From Alphaproteobacteria bacterium (lineage in GTDB: Bacteria; Pseudomonadota; Alphaproteobacteria; GCA-2731375), in NCBI GenBank assembly GCA_030746635.1, contig JASLMH010000023.1, positions 1 to 39,215 of the forward strand: a DNA stretch of 39,215 nucleotides. The letters run 5' to 3'. Below are positions 8,076 to 17,696 of the stretch, piece after piece. Each line of letters begins with the position of its first letter. The stretch's first letter is position 1. The notes under the pieces are model-generated. The model saw nothing but the letters and a program-made list of their open reading frames with translations. It had not been told where the DNA came from and did no database searches. The translations under genes and the position numbers were made by a program.

Positions 8076-9446
8076 ATGCCGATCAGTATTCTGATGCCGG
8101 CGTTGTCGCCGACCATGACCGAGGGCACGGTGGCCAACTGGCTGGTGGCCGAGGGCGACAAGGTGGGCCCCGGCGACCTCATCGCCGAGATCGAGACCGA
8201 CAAGGCGACCATGGAGGTGGAAGCGGTGGACGAGGGCGTCGTCGGCCGCATATTGGTTCCGGCGGGGACGGAGAACGTCGCCGTCAACACGCCGATCGCC
8301 CTACTGCTGGCGGACGGCGAGGCCGCCAGCGACCTGGACGCCGCGCCGCCGCCGCCGGCCATACCCGCCGCGCCCGCCGTGGCCGAACCGCCGGCGCCGG
8401 CCGTGCCCGCCGCGGTCGCCGCCGCGCCGCCGCCCCTGGAGGCCGAGGTGCCGGCCGGCACCGCCATGGTGGCGATGACGGTGCGCGATGCCCTGCGCGA
8501 CGCCATGGCCGAGGAGATGCGCCGCGACGGGAATGTCTTCCTGATGGGCGAGGAGGTCGCCGAATATCAGGGCGCCTACAAGATCAGCCAGGGCCTGCTG
8601 GACGAGTTCGGCCCGCGGCGGGTGATCGACACGCCGATCACCGAACACGGTTTCACCGGCCTGGGCGTCGGCGCCGCCTTCGGCGGCCTGCGCCCGATCG
8701 TCGAGTTCATGACCTTCAACTTCGCCATGCAGGCGGTCGACCAGATCGTCAATTCGGCCGCCAAGACCCTGTACATGTCGGGCGGCCAGATGAACTGCCC
8801 GATCGTCTTTCGCGGCGCCAACGGCGCCGCCAGCCGGGTCGCCGCCCAGCATTCGCAATGCTATGCCTCGTGGTATGCCCATTGCCCGGGCTTGAGCGTG
8901 GTCGCGCCCTACGACGCGGCCGACGCCAAGGGCCTGTTGAAATCGGCGATCCGCGAGCCCAATCCGGTGATCTTCCTGGAGAACGAGATCCTCTACGGCC
9001 GCTCGTTCGAGGTGCCGGACCTGGACGACCACGTGGTGCCGATCGGCCGGGCCCGGATCGTCCGGTCCGGCAGCGACGTCACCATCGTCGCCTTCTCGAT
9101 CGCCGTCGATTGGTCGTTGCAGGCGGCCGAGCTGCTGGCGGCCGAGGGCATTTCGGCCGAGGTCGTCGATCTGCGCAGTTTGCGGCCGCTGGACCTGCCG
9201 ACGCTGCTGCAATCGGTGGCCAAGACCAACCGCTGTGTCACCGTCGAGGAAGGCTGGCTCGGCTGCGGCATCGGCGCCGAGGTCGCGGCCCGGGTCATGG
9301 CGGCGGCCTTCGACGACCTGGATGCGCCGGTGGCGCGGGTCGGCGGCGCCGATGTGCCCATGCCCTACGCCGCCAACCTCGAAAAACTGGCCCTGCCCGA
9401 CGCCGAGGCGATCGCCGCCGCGGCCCGGGCGACCTGCTACCGCTAA
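8076..9446 (+). CDS. pdhB: Pyruvate dehydrogenase E1 beta subunit with an N-terminal lipoyl domain
   Basis: This 456-residue protein begins with a lipoyl domain (residues 1-80, lipoyl Lys43 in [12 protein letters not shown]). An Ala/Pro-rich linker (about 88-130) follows, then the E1-beta transketolase core (about 133-456; [51 protein letters not shown]). An extra lipoyl domain on E1-beta is a known alphaproteobacterial arrangement. Its lipoyl domain is nearly identical, down to the DNA, to that of the downstream E2. The start lies 8 bp after the pdhA stop. Confidence 0.96.
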   Translation: MPISILMPALSPTMTEGTVANWLVAEGDKVGPGDLIAEIETDKATMEVEAVDEGVVGRILVPAGTENVAVNTPIALLLADGEAASDLDAAPPPPAIPAAPAVAEPPAPAVPAAVAAAPPPLEAEVPAGTAMVAMTVRDALRDAMAEEMRRDGNVFLMGEEVAEYQGAYKISQGLLDEFGPRRVIDTPITEHGFTGLGVGAAFGGLRPIVEFMTFNFAMQAVDQIVNSAAKTLYMSGGQMNCPIVFRGANGAASRVAAQHSQCYASWYAHCPGLSVVAPYDAADAKGLLKSAIREPNPVIFLENEILYGRSFEVPDLDDHVVPIGRARIVRSGSDVTIVAFSIAVDWSLQAAELLAAEGISAEVVDLRSLRPLDLPTLLQSVAKTNRCVTVEEGWLGCGIGAEVAARVMAAAFDDLDAPVARVGGADVPMPYAANLEKLALPDAEAIAAAARATCYR

Positions 9447-9483
9447 GGTCCACCGACAACGTCAAAACGACAGGAATTCGAAG

Positions 9484-10824
9484 ATGCCGATCACCATCAC
9501 CATGCCCGCCCTGTCGCCGACCATGACCGAGGGCACGCTCGCCAAATGGCTGGTGGCCGAGGGCGGCGCCATCGCCCCCGGCGACGTCATCGCCGAGATC
9601 GAGACCGACAAGGCGACCATGGAGGTGGAGGCGGTGGACGAGGGCGTACTGGCCCGCATCCTGGTGGCCGAGGGTAGCGAGGGCGTGGCGATCAACACGC
9701 CGATCGCCATCATCCTGGAGGACGGCGAGGATGCCTCGGCCCTGGACGACTATGCGCCCGCGGCCGGCACCGCCGCCGCGCCGCCAACGGAAGCGCTGCC
9801 GGAGGAGTCGCCGGCCGAGGTGGCGGTGGCGGCGGCATCGACAACAGGGGAGGCAACAGCCATGGCAACAGCGGAGGCCCCGGCCAGGGCCGGCCGCGTG
9901 GCGGCCAGTCCGCTGGCCAAACGGATGGCGGCCCAGGCCGGCCTGGATCTGGCCAGCATCGTCGGCAGCGGGCCGAACGGACGCATCGTCAAGGCCGACG
10001 TGGAGGCGGCGATACAGGCAGCACCTGTCGCAGCCGCCGCGGCGGCACCCCCGACCCCAACCGCGGCGCCGGCGACGGCAGCCGCGCCCGTACCCGCACC
10101 TGCCGTACCGATTTCGGCCGAGGCGGCGGCGCTGGAGCCGCCGTTCGAACTGGAGCCCCACAGCGGCATCCGCAAGACCATCGCCCGGCGCCTGACCGAG
10201 GCCAAGCAGACCGTGCCGCACTTCTACATGACGGTGGACTGCGAACTCGACGCCCTGCTGGCCCTGCGGGCGGAACTGAACCAGCGGGCCAACGGTGCCT
10301 TCAAGCTGTCGGTCAACGATCTGCTGGTCAAGGCGGTGGCGGTGGCCCTGGCCAAGGTGCCGACCGCCAACGTTTCCTATGCCGAGGACGGCCTGAAACG
10401 CTACCGCCGGGCCGATGTCTCGGTCGCCGTGGCCACCGACCGCGGCCTGATCACCCCGATCGTGCGGGATGCCGGCGGCAAGGGCCTGGAGGCGATCTCG
10501 GCCGAGACCAGGGCCCTGGCGGAGAAGGCCAGGGACGGCAAATTGATGCCCGAGGAGTACCAGGGCGGCACCTTCACCATCTCCAACCTGGGCATGTACG
10601 GGATTAGGCAGTTCGATGCGGTGATCAACCCACCGCAGGCCTGCATCCTGGCCGTCGGTGCCGGCGAACAACGGCCGGTGGTCAAGGACGGCGCGCTGGC
10701 CACCGCGACGGTGATGTCGTGTACCCTGTCGGTCGACCATCGCGCCGTCGACGGCGCCATCGGCGCCGAATTCCTGGCCGCCTTCAAGGGGCTGGTGCAG
10801 GACCCGATGACCATGTTGTTGTAG
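9484..10824 (+). CDS. pdhC: Dihydrolipoamide acetyltransferase, pyruvate dehydrogenase E2
   Basis: E2 core of the pyruvate dehydrogenase complex, moving the acetyl group from lipoamide to CoA. In 446 residues it has one lipoyl domain (1-80, Lys43), an Ala/Pro linker, a peripheral-subunit-binding domain (about 138-175; [31 protein letters not shown]), a second linker, and the catalytic domain (about 215-446) with the active-site His419 in DHRAVDG. The ATG at 9484 follows AGGAATTCGAAG and starts the lipoyl domain exactly as in PdhB. The longer open frame upstream overlaps pdhB and is not used. Confidence 0.96.
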   Translation: MPITITMPALSPTMTEGTLAKWLVAEGGAIAPGDVIAEIETDKATMEVEAVDEGVLARILVAEGSEGVAINTPIAIILEDGEDASALDDYAPAAGTAAAPPTEALPEESPAEVAVAAASTTGEATAMATAEAPARAGRVAASPLAKRMAAQAGLDLASIVGSGPNGRIVKADVEAAIQAAPVAAAAAAPPTPTAAPATAAAPVPAPAVPISAEAAALEPPFELEPHSGIRKTIARRLTEAKQTVPHFYMTVDCELDALLALRAELNQRANGAFKLSVNDLLVKAVAVALAKVPTANVSYAEDGLKRYRRADVSVAVATDRGLITPIVRDAGGKGLEAISAETRALAEKARDGKLMPEEYQGGTFTISNLGMYGIRQFDAVINPPQACILAVGAGEQRPVVKDGALATATVMSCTLSVDHRAVDGAIGAEFLAAFKGLVQDPMTMLL

Positions 10825-10840
10825 CCGCAGGATCGCCGCC

Positions 10841-12241
10841 ATGGCAGAGACATCCTTCGATCTGGTGGTCCTGGGCGGCGGCCCCGGCGGCTATGTCGCC
10901 GCGATCAGGGCGGCGCAGTTGGGCCTCAACACCGCGTTGGTCGAACGGGAGCATCTCGGCGGCATTTGCCTGAACTGGGGCTGCATCCCGACCAAGGCCC
11001 TGCTCCGCTCGGCCGAGCTCTACCATTTGGCGCAACGTTCAAATGAATTCGGCTTCAAAGTCAGTGGTTTGGAAGTCGATCTTAAGGCGGTGGTCGAGCG
11101 CAGCCGGAAGATCGCCAAGCAGCTCAACGGCGGCGTCAAACACCTGTTGGGCAAGAACAAGGTGACGGTGCTGGACGGCCATGGGCGATTGGCCGGCGGC
11201 GGCCGTTTGACGGTGGAAAAGGACGGCCAGGCGGTGGCCGAACTGACCGCACCGCACATCATCCTGGCCACCGGCGCCCGGGCCCGGGAGCTGCCGGGCC
11301 TGGAGTCGGATGGCAAGCTGGTCTGGACCTACCGCCACGCCCTGGTGCCCGACATCGTGCCGGAGAAATTGCTGGTCGTCGGCTCGGGCGCGATCGGCAT
11401 CGAATTCGCCAGCTTCTTCAATGCCTTGGGCGCCGATGTTACGGTGGTCGAGGTGCTCGACCGGATCCTGCCGGTGGAGGACGCGGAAATCTCCGCCCTG
11501 GCCCACAAGGCCTTCGAGGGGCGCGGCATGCGGCTGATCACCTCGGCCCAGGTCAAGGTGTTGAAACGCACCTCGAAGCAGGTCACGGCGACGGTGGAAA
11601 AGGACGGCAAGGCCGAGGATCTGGCCGCCGATAGGGTGATCATGGCCGTCGGCATCGCCGGCAACGTCGAGGATATCGGCCTGGAAGGCACCAAGGTCAG
11701 CCACGATCGCGGCCATGTGGTGGTCGATCAATGGCTGCGCACCGGCGAGCCCGGGGTCTATGCCATCGGCGATCTGACCGGGCCGCCCTGGCTGGCGCAC
11801 AAGGCCAGCCACGAAGGCGTGATCTGCGTCGAGAAGATCGCCGGCGTGCCTGACGTGCATCCCCTCGATACCCTGAATATCCCGGGCTGTACCTACTGTT
11901 CGCCGCAGATCGCCTCGGTCGGCCTCAGCGAGGCGGCGGCGGAGGCCGCCGGCCACCAGGTCAAGGTCGGCCGCTTCCCCTTCATCGGCAACGGCAAGGC
12001 GATTGCCTTGGGTGAGCCGGAAGGGATGATCAAGACGGTGTTCGACGCCGGCAATGGCGAATTGCTCGGCGCCCACATGATCGGGCCGGAAGTGACCGAG
12101 ATGATCCAGGGCTACGCCGTCGCCCGCGGCCTGGAAACCACCGAGGCGGAATTGCTGCACACGGTGTTCCCCCATCCCACCCTGTCGGAGGCCATGCACG
12201 AGTCGGTGCTTGACGCCTACGGCCGGGCCATCCATTTCTAG
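10841..12241 (+). CDS. lpdA: Dihydrolipoyl dehydrogenase (E3)
   Basis: This 466-residue FAD flavoenzyme reoxidises dihydrolipoamide with NAD. The FAD Rossmann motif GGGPGGY (12-18), the redox-active disulfide C43/C48 in GGICLNWGCIP, the NAD-binding VVGSGAIGIEFA and the C-terminal base region HTVFPHPTLSEAMHE are all present. It lies 16 bp after pdhC and 6 bp before lipA, so it is in the same operon and is presumably the E3 of this complex. Confidence 0.97.
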   Translation: MAETSFDLVVLGGGPGGYVAAIRAAQLGLNTALVEREHLGGICLNWGCIPTKALLRSAELYHLAQRSNEFGFKVSGLEVDLKAVVERSRKIAKQLNGGVKHLLGKNKVTVLDGHGRLAGGGRLTVEKDGQAVAELTAPHIILATGARARELPGLESDGKLVWTYRHALVPDIVPEKLLVVGSGAIGIEFASFFNALGADVTVVEVLDRILPVEDAEISALAHKAFEGRGMRLITSAQVKVLKRTSKQVTATVEKDGKAEDLAADRVIMAVGIAGNVEDIGLEGTKVSHDRGHVVVDQWLRTGEPGVYAIGDLTGPPWLAHKASHEGVICVEKIAGVPDVHPLDTLNIPGCTYCSPQIASVGLSEAAAEAAGHQVKVGRFPFIGNGKAIALGEPEGMIKTVFDAGNGELLGAHMIGPEVTEMIQGYAVARGLETTEAELLHTVFPHPTLSEAMHESVLDAYGRAIHF

Positions 12242-12247
12242 GGGGAT

Positions 12248-13228
12248 ATGTCAAACAAAGCGGATATAGAGTTGGCGGCCGAGCGGCCCCGGCACCCGGA
12301 AAAGCAGCATCTCCCGGACAACCCGCCACGGCGCAAGCCGGCCTGGATCCGCGTCAAGGCACCGACGTCGCCCGGCTATTTCGAGACCCGCAAGCTGATG
12401 CGGGACAATGACCTGCACACGGTGTGCGAGGAAGCGGCCTGTCCCAACATCGGCGAATGCTGGGCCAAGCGCCACGCCACCATGATGATCATGGGCGATA
12501 CCTGCACCCGGGCCTGCGCCTTCTGCAACGTGCGCACCGGCAAGCCGGCACCCCTCGACCCCAACGAGCCCGAGAACGTCGCCAAGGCGGTGAGCAAGCT
12601 CGGCCTCAACCACGTGGTCGTCACCTCGGTCGACCGCGACGATCTGGTCGACGGCGGGGCCGAACATTTCGCCCAGGTGATCGGCCGCCTGCGCGAGCTG
12701 GCGCCCGGTACCACCATCGAGGTGCTAACGCCGGATTTCCTGGGCAAGCCGGGCGCCATGGAAGTGGTGGTGGCGGCCAAACCGGACGTCTTCAACCACA
12801 ACCTCGAAACCGTGCCGGGCCTGTATCCGCAGGTGCGGCCGGGTGCGAGGTATTTCGCCTCGCTGCAGTTGCTGGCCCGGGTCAAGGAGTTGGACCCAGC
12901 GATGTTCACCAAGTCCGGCATCATGGTCGGCCTGGGCGAGGACCGCCAGCAGGTGCACCAGGTGATGGACGATCTGCGCACGGCGGGGGTCGATTTCCTG
13001 ACCATCGGCCAGTACCTGCAGCCGACGCCGAAACACCATCCGGTGGTCGATTTCGTCACCCCGGACGAGTTCAAGGCCTACGAAACCATGGCCCGGGGCA
13101 AGGGCTTCGGGATGGTCGCGGCATCGCCCCTGACCCGCTCGTCCTATCACGCCGACCGCGATTTCGCCGAACTGCGCCGCCGCCGGCAACAGCAACCGCA
13201 AGACAATGCCGACCCACGCGGAACGTAA
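12248..13228 (+). CDS. lipA: Lipoyl synthase
   Basis: This radical-SAM enzyme inserts two sulfurs into octanoyl groups to make lipoyl cofactor. The auxiliary cluster Cys set is C60, C65 and C71 ([13 protein letters not shown]). The radical-SAM CX3CX2C motif is C86, C90 and C93 (CTRACAFC). The RSSYHAD motif is near the C-terminus. The length of 326 residues is normal. Its place 6 bp after lpdA means the lipoylating enzyme is made together with its target proteins PdhB and PdhC. The 3' end overlaps the next gene by 23 bp. Confidence 0.97.
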   Translation: MSNKADIELAAERPRHPEKQHLPDNPPRRKPAWIRVKAPTSPGYFETRKLMRDNDLHTVCEEAACPNIGECWAKRHATMMIMGDTCTRACAFCNVRTGKPAPLDPNEPENVAKAVSKLGLNHVVVTSVDRDDLVDGGAEHFAQVIGRLRELAPGTTIEVLTPDFLGKPGAMEVVVAAKPDVFNHNLETVPGLYPQVRPGARYFASLQLLARVKELDPAMFTKSGIMVGLGEDRQQVHQVMDDLRTAGVDFLTIGQYLQPTPKHHPVVDFVTPDEFKAYETMARGKGFGMVAASPLTRSSYHADRDFAELRRRRQQQPQDNADPRGT

Positions 13229-13688
13229 GCTTCTCCCCTACACGCCGCAGCAGATGTTCGATCTGGTGGCGGATATCGATCGTTATCCGGAATTCCTGCC
13301 CTGGTGCGTCGCCTGCCGCGTGACCAAGCGCGAGGGGCCGGTGGTCTGGGGCGATCTGATGGTCGGCTTCCGGGTCTTTCGCGAGACCTTCACCTCGAAA
13401 GTGACCCTGCACCCGCCGGACCGGATCGACGTCGAATACATCAACGGGCCGTTCCGCTATCTGAACAACCACTGGCAGTTCAACCCGATCGACGACGGCC
13501 GGCGCACGGAGGTGGATTTCTTCATCGATTTCGAGTTCCGCTCACGCATGCTGCAGGCGGTCGCCACCACCGTCTTCAACGAAGCCGTGCGCCGCATGGT
13601 CGGCGCCTTCGAAACCCGCGCCCGCGCCGTCTACGGCGAGGGCCCGGCCGCGGCGCCCGACCCCGACGGGGTGTCGAAGCCGGCCTAG
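13206..13688 (+). CDS. RatA/COQ10-like START-domain protein
   Basis: This 160-residue protein belongs to the polyketide-cyclase/START family that includes mitochondrial COQ10 (ubiquinone binding) and bacterial RatA. The N-terminus [20 protein letters not shown] and the WCVACRV segment are typical, as is the helical end [21 protein letters not shown]. In alphaproteobacteria it is usually next to lipA. A ubiquinone-related role is more likely here than the toxin role reported for E. coli RatA. This is an inference from synteny. Confidence 0.88.
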   Translation: MPTHAERKLLPYTPQQMFDLVADIDRYPEFLPWCVACRVTKREGPVVWGDLMVGFRVFRETFTSKVTLHPPDRIDVEYINGPFRYLNNHWQFNPIDDGRRTEVDFFIDFEFRSRMLQAVATTVFNEAVRRMVGAFETRARAVYGEGPAAAPDPDGVSKPA

Positions 13689-13715
13689 GCCGATCAGCTC
13701 CCGGCCAATGGCCGC

Positions 13716-14069
13716 TCAGGCCGCGTGCGGCGCGACCTCCCGCTCGATCCTCTTGCGCACGGTGCGATCGGCGACGTCGAGATCGTGGCGGGCCTGCAGA
13801 TTGATCCAAAACTCCGCCGACGTGCCGAAATACCTCGCCAGGCGCATGGCGGTATCCGTGCTGACCGCCCGGCGCCCGCGCGCGATGTCGTTGACACGCG
13901 AGCGCGGCACCTTGATGGCCTTAGCGATCCGGTAGACGCTGAGGCCCAGCGGTTCGAGGAATTCAAGGCGCAGAACCTCGCCGGGATGCACCGGCGGCAG
14001 CCGGCGGCCAGCGGCGATATCGGAGAAATCCACCCGCCGGTCGACGACGACGTCACGTTTGATGGCCAT
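13716..14069 (-). CDS. HigA-family addiction-module antitoxin, apparently without HigB
   Basis: This 117-residue XRE-type helix-turn-helix protein contains the HigA hallmark PPVHPGEVLRLEFLEPLGLS, the HTH (VYRIAKAIKVPRSRVNDIARGRR) and the signature TDTAMRLARYFGTSAEFWINLQ. HigA normally represses its operon and neutralises the HigB ribonuclease encoded just upstream. No HigB-like frame is visible in the 300 bp upstream, which contains palindromic repeats instead. The ATG at 14069 is preceded by GAGGAA; a TTG five codons earlier is possible. It is either an orphan regulator or the remnant of a lost module. Confidence 0.85.
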   Translation of the reverse strand: MAIKRDVVVDRRVDFSDIAAGRRLPPVHPGEVLRLEFLEPLGLSVYRIAKAIKVPRSRVNDIARGRRAVSTDTAMRLARYFGTSAEFWINLQARHDLDVADRTVRKRIEREVAPHAA

Positions 14070-14208
14070 GGTCCTGTTCCTCAATGGTCGTCAACGATCC
14101 CGCGCAGGCATGGATTCCGCGAACTTCAGCGATCAAAGCTCACTCGGGACTGCAAGGAGTTTTGCAGATCAACTTGTCTCTGAGCATCATAGACGGCATC
14201 GCGGATGG

Positions 14209-14231
14209 ATGCCCGGATCAAGTCCGGGCAT
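14209..14231. repeat. Palindromic repeat copy 1 (9-bp arms, 5-nt loop)
   Basis: ATGCCCGGA (14209-14217), loop TCAAG, TCCGGGCAT (14223-14231). It has the same geometry as the repeats at 14267 and 33474, with arms slightly diverged. It lies in the 287-bp non-coding gap between the HigA-like gene and the CPBP protease gene; besides this repeat and copy 2 nothing else is seen there. Confidence 0.7.
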
Positions 14232-14266
14232 GACGGTAAGGTGTTGAAATCAAATACATAATGGTC

Positions 14267-14289
14267 ATTGCCGGGCTTGACCCGGCAAT
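14267..14289. repeat. Palindromic repeat copy 2 (9-bp arms, 5-nt loop)
   Basis: ATTGCCGGG (14267-14275), loop CTTGA, CCCGGCAAT (14281-14289). Including flanks (TC before, CTCG after) it differs at one base from the copy at 33474. Such short GC-rich hairpins are common intergenic repeats in alphaproteobacteria. Confidence 0.75.
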
Positions 14290-14371
14290 CTCGTTGTGGC
14301 CCGGACGCTTGGCTTCCGGTGACAGCAGCCAGGGATAGGCCGACACTATGCCCATATGCGCGATATTGGCT

Positions 14372-15046
14372 CTACCCTAATTGCAACACCACGAAATTAT
14401 GGGTGCCATGGACGATCGCCGGGACCCAGAGGCTTTCGGCGCGTTCGTAGAGCCAGGCCAGGAACAGGAAGAACACGAACAGGCCGGGCAGGGCGCCGGG
14501 GTCGAAGTGCAGGAGGGCGTGCGCCAGGGCCGCCGCCGCGCCGGCCAGCCACCAATTGAAGCGCTGGCGCAGCCAGCCGAACAGCAGGCCGCGGAACACC
14601 ATCTCCTCCATCAATGGCCCGATCACGGCGCCGCCTAGCACCAGCACCAACAGATAGAGCGGTCGGGTCAGGGCCTGCTCGGCCGGCAAGGGCAGCGGCG
14701 GGCCCTTCGGCTCGCCGAACCACGGCGCCGCCATCTCGGTGATCAGCATGATCGCCAGCACGGAGAGCAGCCCGACGGCGACGGCCTCCCACAGCCAGCG
14801 GCCCGAAACCTTGGCGAAGCCGATGTCGGGCCAGCCGCCGGGCTCCCGCCAGACCGCGAAGAACCAGACCCAGACGATGCCGGCGGCCGAGGGCAGCAGC
14901 AGGAACGCCAGGAGGAACGCCTCCGGCCCGGGGTCGCCGTCGCCCGAAAGCAGCAGGGCTCCGGCCAGGCGGGCCGCCGGAACCTGCACGATGACGGCGC
15001 CCACCGCGGCGGGCAGAACGATACGGCTATCCAGGGCCGGGGGCAT
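14372..15046 (-). CDS. CPBP-family intramembrane metalloprotease
   Basis: This 224-residue, multi-helix membrane protein is of the CAAX protease/bacteriocin-processing (Abi) family. The motifs are EEMVFRG (E147, E148, R152), a His-rich segment AHALLHFDPG (H176, H180) and the last motif VPAIVHGTHNF (H213), which supply the proposed metal or catalytic sites. The substrate is unknown. The gene starts 27 bp after the pncC stop in the same direction, so co-transcription is likely. Confidence 0.9.
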   Translation of the reverse strand: MPPALDSRIVLPAAVGAVIVQVPAARLAGALLLSGDGDPGPEAFLLAFLLLPSAAGIVWVWFFAVWREPGGWPDIGFAKVSGRWLWEAVAVGLLSVLAIMLITEMAAPWFGEPKGPPLPLPAEQALTRPLYLLVLVLGGAVIGPLMEEMVFRGLLFGWLRQRFNWWLAGAAAALAHALLHFDPGALPGLFVFFLFLAWLYERAESLWVPAIVHGTHNFVVLQLG

Positions 15047-15073
15047 GCTGGCCGGGACCCTGCCGTACCGCCC

Positions 15074-15571
15074 TCAATCCTTGGCCAGTTGCCGCAACAG
15101 CATCTCCAGGGCGTCGCGCAGGGTCTCCCGGCGGATGCCGTCGCGGCCGAGATCGCCATAGGTCATGCGCTGGTGCAGGGTCTGCCCGACCCCGGCCGCC
15201 GATGCCAGGTGCACCAGGCCGACCGGCTTGTCCGGGCTGCCGCCGCCGGGGCCGGCGACGCCGGTCACCGCGATCGACAGATCGGCGTCGGAATGGACGA
15301 TGGCGCCCTCGGCCATGGCCCGGGCGACCGGTTCCGAGACGGCGCCGTGTTCCTCGATCAGCGACATCGGCACGCCCAGCATCTGGTTCTTGGCGGCGTT
15401 GGAATAGGTCACGAAGCCCCGGTCCACGACGTCCGAGGAGCCGGCGATCTCGGTCAGGCAGCCGACGATCAGGCCGCCGGTGCAGGACTCCGCCGTCGCC
15501 AGCATATGGCCCCGCTCGCGGCAGCGTTGCAGAACATCCTCGGCCAGGCCGGTCAGGTCATCGGGAAGCAT
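15074..15571 (-). CDS. pncC: CinA C-terminal-type nicotinamide-nucleotide amidase
   Basis: This protein deamidates nicotinamide mononucleotide for NAD recycling. It is the stand-alone C-terminal CinA domain, 165 residues from the ATG at 15571 (MLPDDLTGLAEDVL). Family motifs are ATAESCTGGLI, VTYSNAAKNQMLGV, and VTGVAGPGGGSPDKPVGLV. The frame is open 13 codons further, but 15571 has an AAGGGT ribosome site about 7 nt upstream and matches the usual start. In alphaproteobacteria it is often close to pgpA and ispDF, as here. Confidence 0.92.
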   Translation of the reverse strand: MLPDDLTGLAEDVLQRCRERGHMLATAESCTGGLIVGCLTEIAGSSDVVDRGFVTYSNAAKNQMLGVPMSLIEEHGAVSEPVARAMAEGAIVHSDADLSIAVTGVAGPGGGSPDKPVGLVHLASAAGVGQTLHQRMTYGDLGRDGIRRETLRDALEMLLRQLAKD

Positions 15572-15592
15572 GGGCGGACCCTTCAAGCGGCG

Positions 15593-15614
15593 TACTTTGG
15601 CGAAGCCCAAAGTA
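15593..15614. repeat. 8-bp inverted repeat upstream of pncC
   Basis: TACTTTGG (15593-15600) and CCAAAGTA (15607-15614) with a 6-nt loop lie between the mscS-like stop and the pncC start. They could form a leader hairpin for pncC or a weak transcript end for the channel gene. There is no U-run, so a standard terminator is not supported. Confidence 0.45.
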
Positions 15615-15661
15615 TCCGCATTACGGGCGAGATTGCCACTGTCGTGGCCTGGGCTTTTTTG

Positions 15662-17695
15662 CTACAGGGCGTCGGCCGCCGCGGCGGTACCACTGGTGCT
15701 GCCGGCTTGCGCCGCTAGGTCCTCGGCCGCCGCCGCCGCCTTCTCGGCGTCGCTGCCCTGGGTCGAGACCTCGACCTTGCGGCGGGCGAACTGGATGCCG
15801 TTTTCGGCGAAGGCCGTCTGGATCATGTGATAGGCCTCGCGGCGGAGGACGAACTGCTCGCGCGGCTTGCACATGAACTTCACCCGGATGATCAGCGCCG
15901 AATCGTCGTCGATGGCGAACACGCCCTGGGATTTCAGTGGCTGCAGCATCTTCGGGCCGTGTTCGGGGTGGGCCATCAGCTCCTTGCCGATCTGCTTGAT
16001 GACCTTCTTCAACTTCTTCGGGTCGGTGTCGGGCGCGACCCGGATCGGCATCTTGTAGATCACCCAATCGCGATTGTGGTTGGTGATCTGCTTCAACTCG
16101 CCGAACGGCAGGGTGATGACGGCGCCGCGATGGTGGCGCAGGCGCAGCGAGCGGATCGAGATGCCCTCGACCTCGCCGCGGATCTTGGTGTCGATCTCGA
16201 TGTATTCGCCGATCCGGAAGGCATCGTCGATCAGGAAGAAGACACCGGCGACGACGTCGCGCACCAAGGCCTGGGCGCCGAAGCCGATGGCCAGGCCGAC
16301 GACGCCGGCGCCGGCCAAGAGCGGGCCGATATCGACGCCGATCGAGGCCAGGGCGATCATCGTCACCATCACCGAGATGACGATCAGGATGAACTTGCGG
16401 ATCAGTGGCAAAAGGGTATGCACCCGCGCCTCGGGCTGGCCGTGCGGGGCGTCGATCACCACCTCCGCTTCGCCGTCGTCGTCGGTCATGGTCGGCGTCA
16501 GCACCGGCGGCGACCAGCGCCGGGTCATCGCCGCCTCGATCAACTGCCAAACCACATAGGCCAGCAGCACCACGACGCCGATATCGAAGGCCGCCTTCCA
16601 GATCGCCGCGGCCCCCGGCGCGCCAAGCAGGCGCAGTAGGTCGATGTTCCAGAACTGCAGCGCCGCCAGCCCGGTGAGGAACACCAGGGCGATCCGCAGG
16701 CCGCGCCGCAGGATGGCGGTGTAGCGGCGGGCATTCTCCTCGATCGCCTGGTGGTCGACCTTTATTTCCGCCGAACCGGCGCCTTCGTCGGCCGCCGCGT
16801 TGACGATCGGCGTGTAGTGGTCGACCAGCAGCGAGCCGACCAGGTTCTTGACGACCCCCGACAGCCAGGCGTCGAGCACCGGGAACATCGCCACCACGGC
16901 GACGCTGCCGATCGCCGGCCACAGCACCGAGCGGCCACTGGTCAGCATCGAGATGCTCCACAGGGTGGCGACGATGATGATGTAGCCGACGGCGAAGCGG
17001 TGCCAGTTCCCCACCAGGTTGGCCCGCAGATCCGAGAACATGGCGTCGCCGCCGTCGGGGCGGCCGGCCGGATCGGCCAGGGCGGTAGGCCGCCGCAGCA
17101 ATTCCGACACCGGGAGGCGCAGTTGCAGAACGATGTGAATGGCCATGGCGATGACGATCAGGCCGCTGATCAGCACCAGGGTCAGGTGCACGCCGAACGG
17201 CGGCTGGCCATTGATGATCAGGAACGCGGTGGTCAGCCAGACCAGGCTGGCGGCCAGGGTCAGGCGGAACAGGGCACGGTGCAGCAACCGCGCCAAATCG
17301 TCGTCGATGCGGATCAGGCGCAGCGCCGGGGCGCTTGGCGCCAGCACGAAACGCAGGACGACTTCCACCGAAACGATGATCAGTACGGCGGTCAGGTAGC
17401 CGAACACGAAGGCCTGATCCAGGCTGGTCGAGGGGTAGAGGAATTCGGTCAGGCCAAAGCCGATGATGGCATAGGCGGCGATGCCGAGCAGGTCCAGCAG
17501 CGCCCGCAAGGTCAACCGCAAAAGCCGTTGCAGGGTGGTGCCGCCGGCCTGCTCCAGGCCGTGGCGAAACCCGCGCGTCTGGCGCAGGGTCAGGGCGCGG
17601 GCGCCCAGGCCCAGAAAAATTACCGCCAGCGTGGCCAGGATCGCCGTCCAGGCGGAGCCGCCGAAGCCGCCCAGGCGGCCGAGAATATCCACCAC
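15662..17695 (-). CDS. MscS-family mechanosensitive channel, main part after a frameshift
   Basis: This 677-codon frame encodes a large membrane protein with about ten hydrophobic helices and a C-terminal MscS domain (roughly residues 440-610). That domain includes LAGAGVVGLAIGFGAQALV, VFFLIDDAFRIGEYIEID and VITLPFGELKQITNHNRDW. It would act as a tension-gated channel protecting against osmotic downshock. The frame begins at GTG 17695 without a signal peptide. The expected N-terminus, with signal peptide, is encoded immediately upstream in another frame (17697-18077). Removing one base from the G5 run at 17699-17703 joins them into about 805 residues. It is either a sequencing or assembly error, phase variation, or a true mutation. 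Confidence 0.85.
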   Translation of the reverse strand: MVDILGRLGGFGGSAWTAILATLAVIFLGLGARALTLRQTRGFRHGLEQAGGTTLQRLLRLTLRALLDLLGIAAYAIIGFGLTEFLYPSTSLDQAFVFGYLTAVLIIVSVEVVLRFVLAPSAPALRLIRIDDDLARLLHRALFRLTLAASLVWLTTAFLIINGQPPFGVHLTLVLISGLIVIAMAIHIVLQLRLPVSELLRRPTALADPAGRPDGGDAMFSDLRANLVGNWHRFAVGYIIIVATLWSISMLTSGRSVLWPAIGSVAVVAMFPVLDAWLSGVVKNLVGSLLVDHYTPIVNAAADEGAGSAEIKVDHQAIEENARRYTAILRRGLRIALVFLTGLAALQFWNIDLLRLLGAPGAAAIWKAAFDIGVVVLLAYVVWQLIEAAMTRRWSPPVLTPTMTDDDGEAEVVIDAPHGQPEARVHTLLPLIRKFILIVISVMVTMIALASIGVDIGPLLAGAGVVGLAIGFGAQALVRDVVAGVFFLIDDAFRIGEYIEIDTKIRGEVEGISIRSLRLRHHRGAVITLPFGELKQITNHNRDWVIYKMPIRVAPDTDPKKLKKVIKQIGKELMAHPEHGPKMLQPLKSQGVFAIDDDSALIIRVKFMCKPREQFVLRREAYHMIQTAFAENGIQFARRKVEVSTQGSDAEKAAAAAEDLAAQAGSTSGTAAAADAL

Positions 17696-17696
17696 C

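Noticed and set aside
9295-10842. 515-codon minus-strand frame opposite pdhC
   Set aside because: His/Arg/Gly-rich mirror of the E2 linker and core; typical shadow frame.
14085-14200. Possible HigB toxin upstream of the HigA-like gene
   Set aside because: All minus-strand frames here are short and lack HigB motifs such as the Tyr/His-rich C-terminus.
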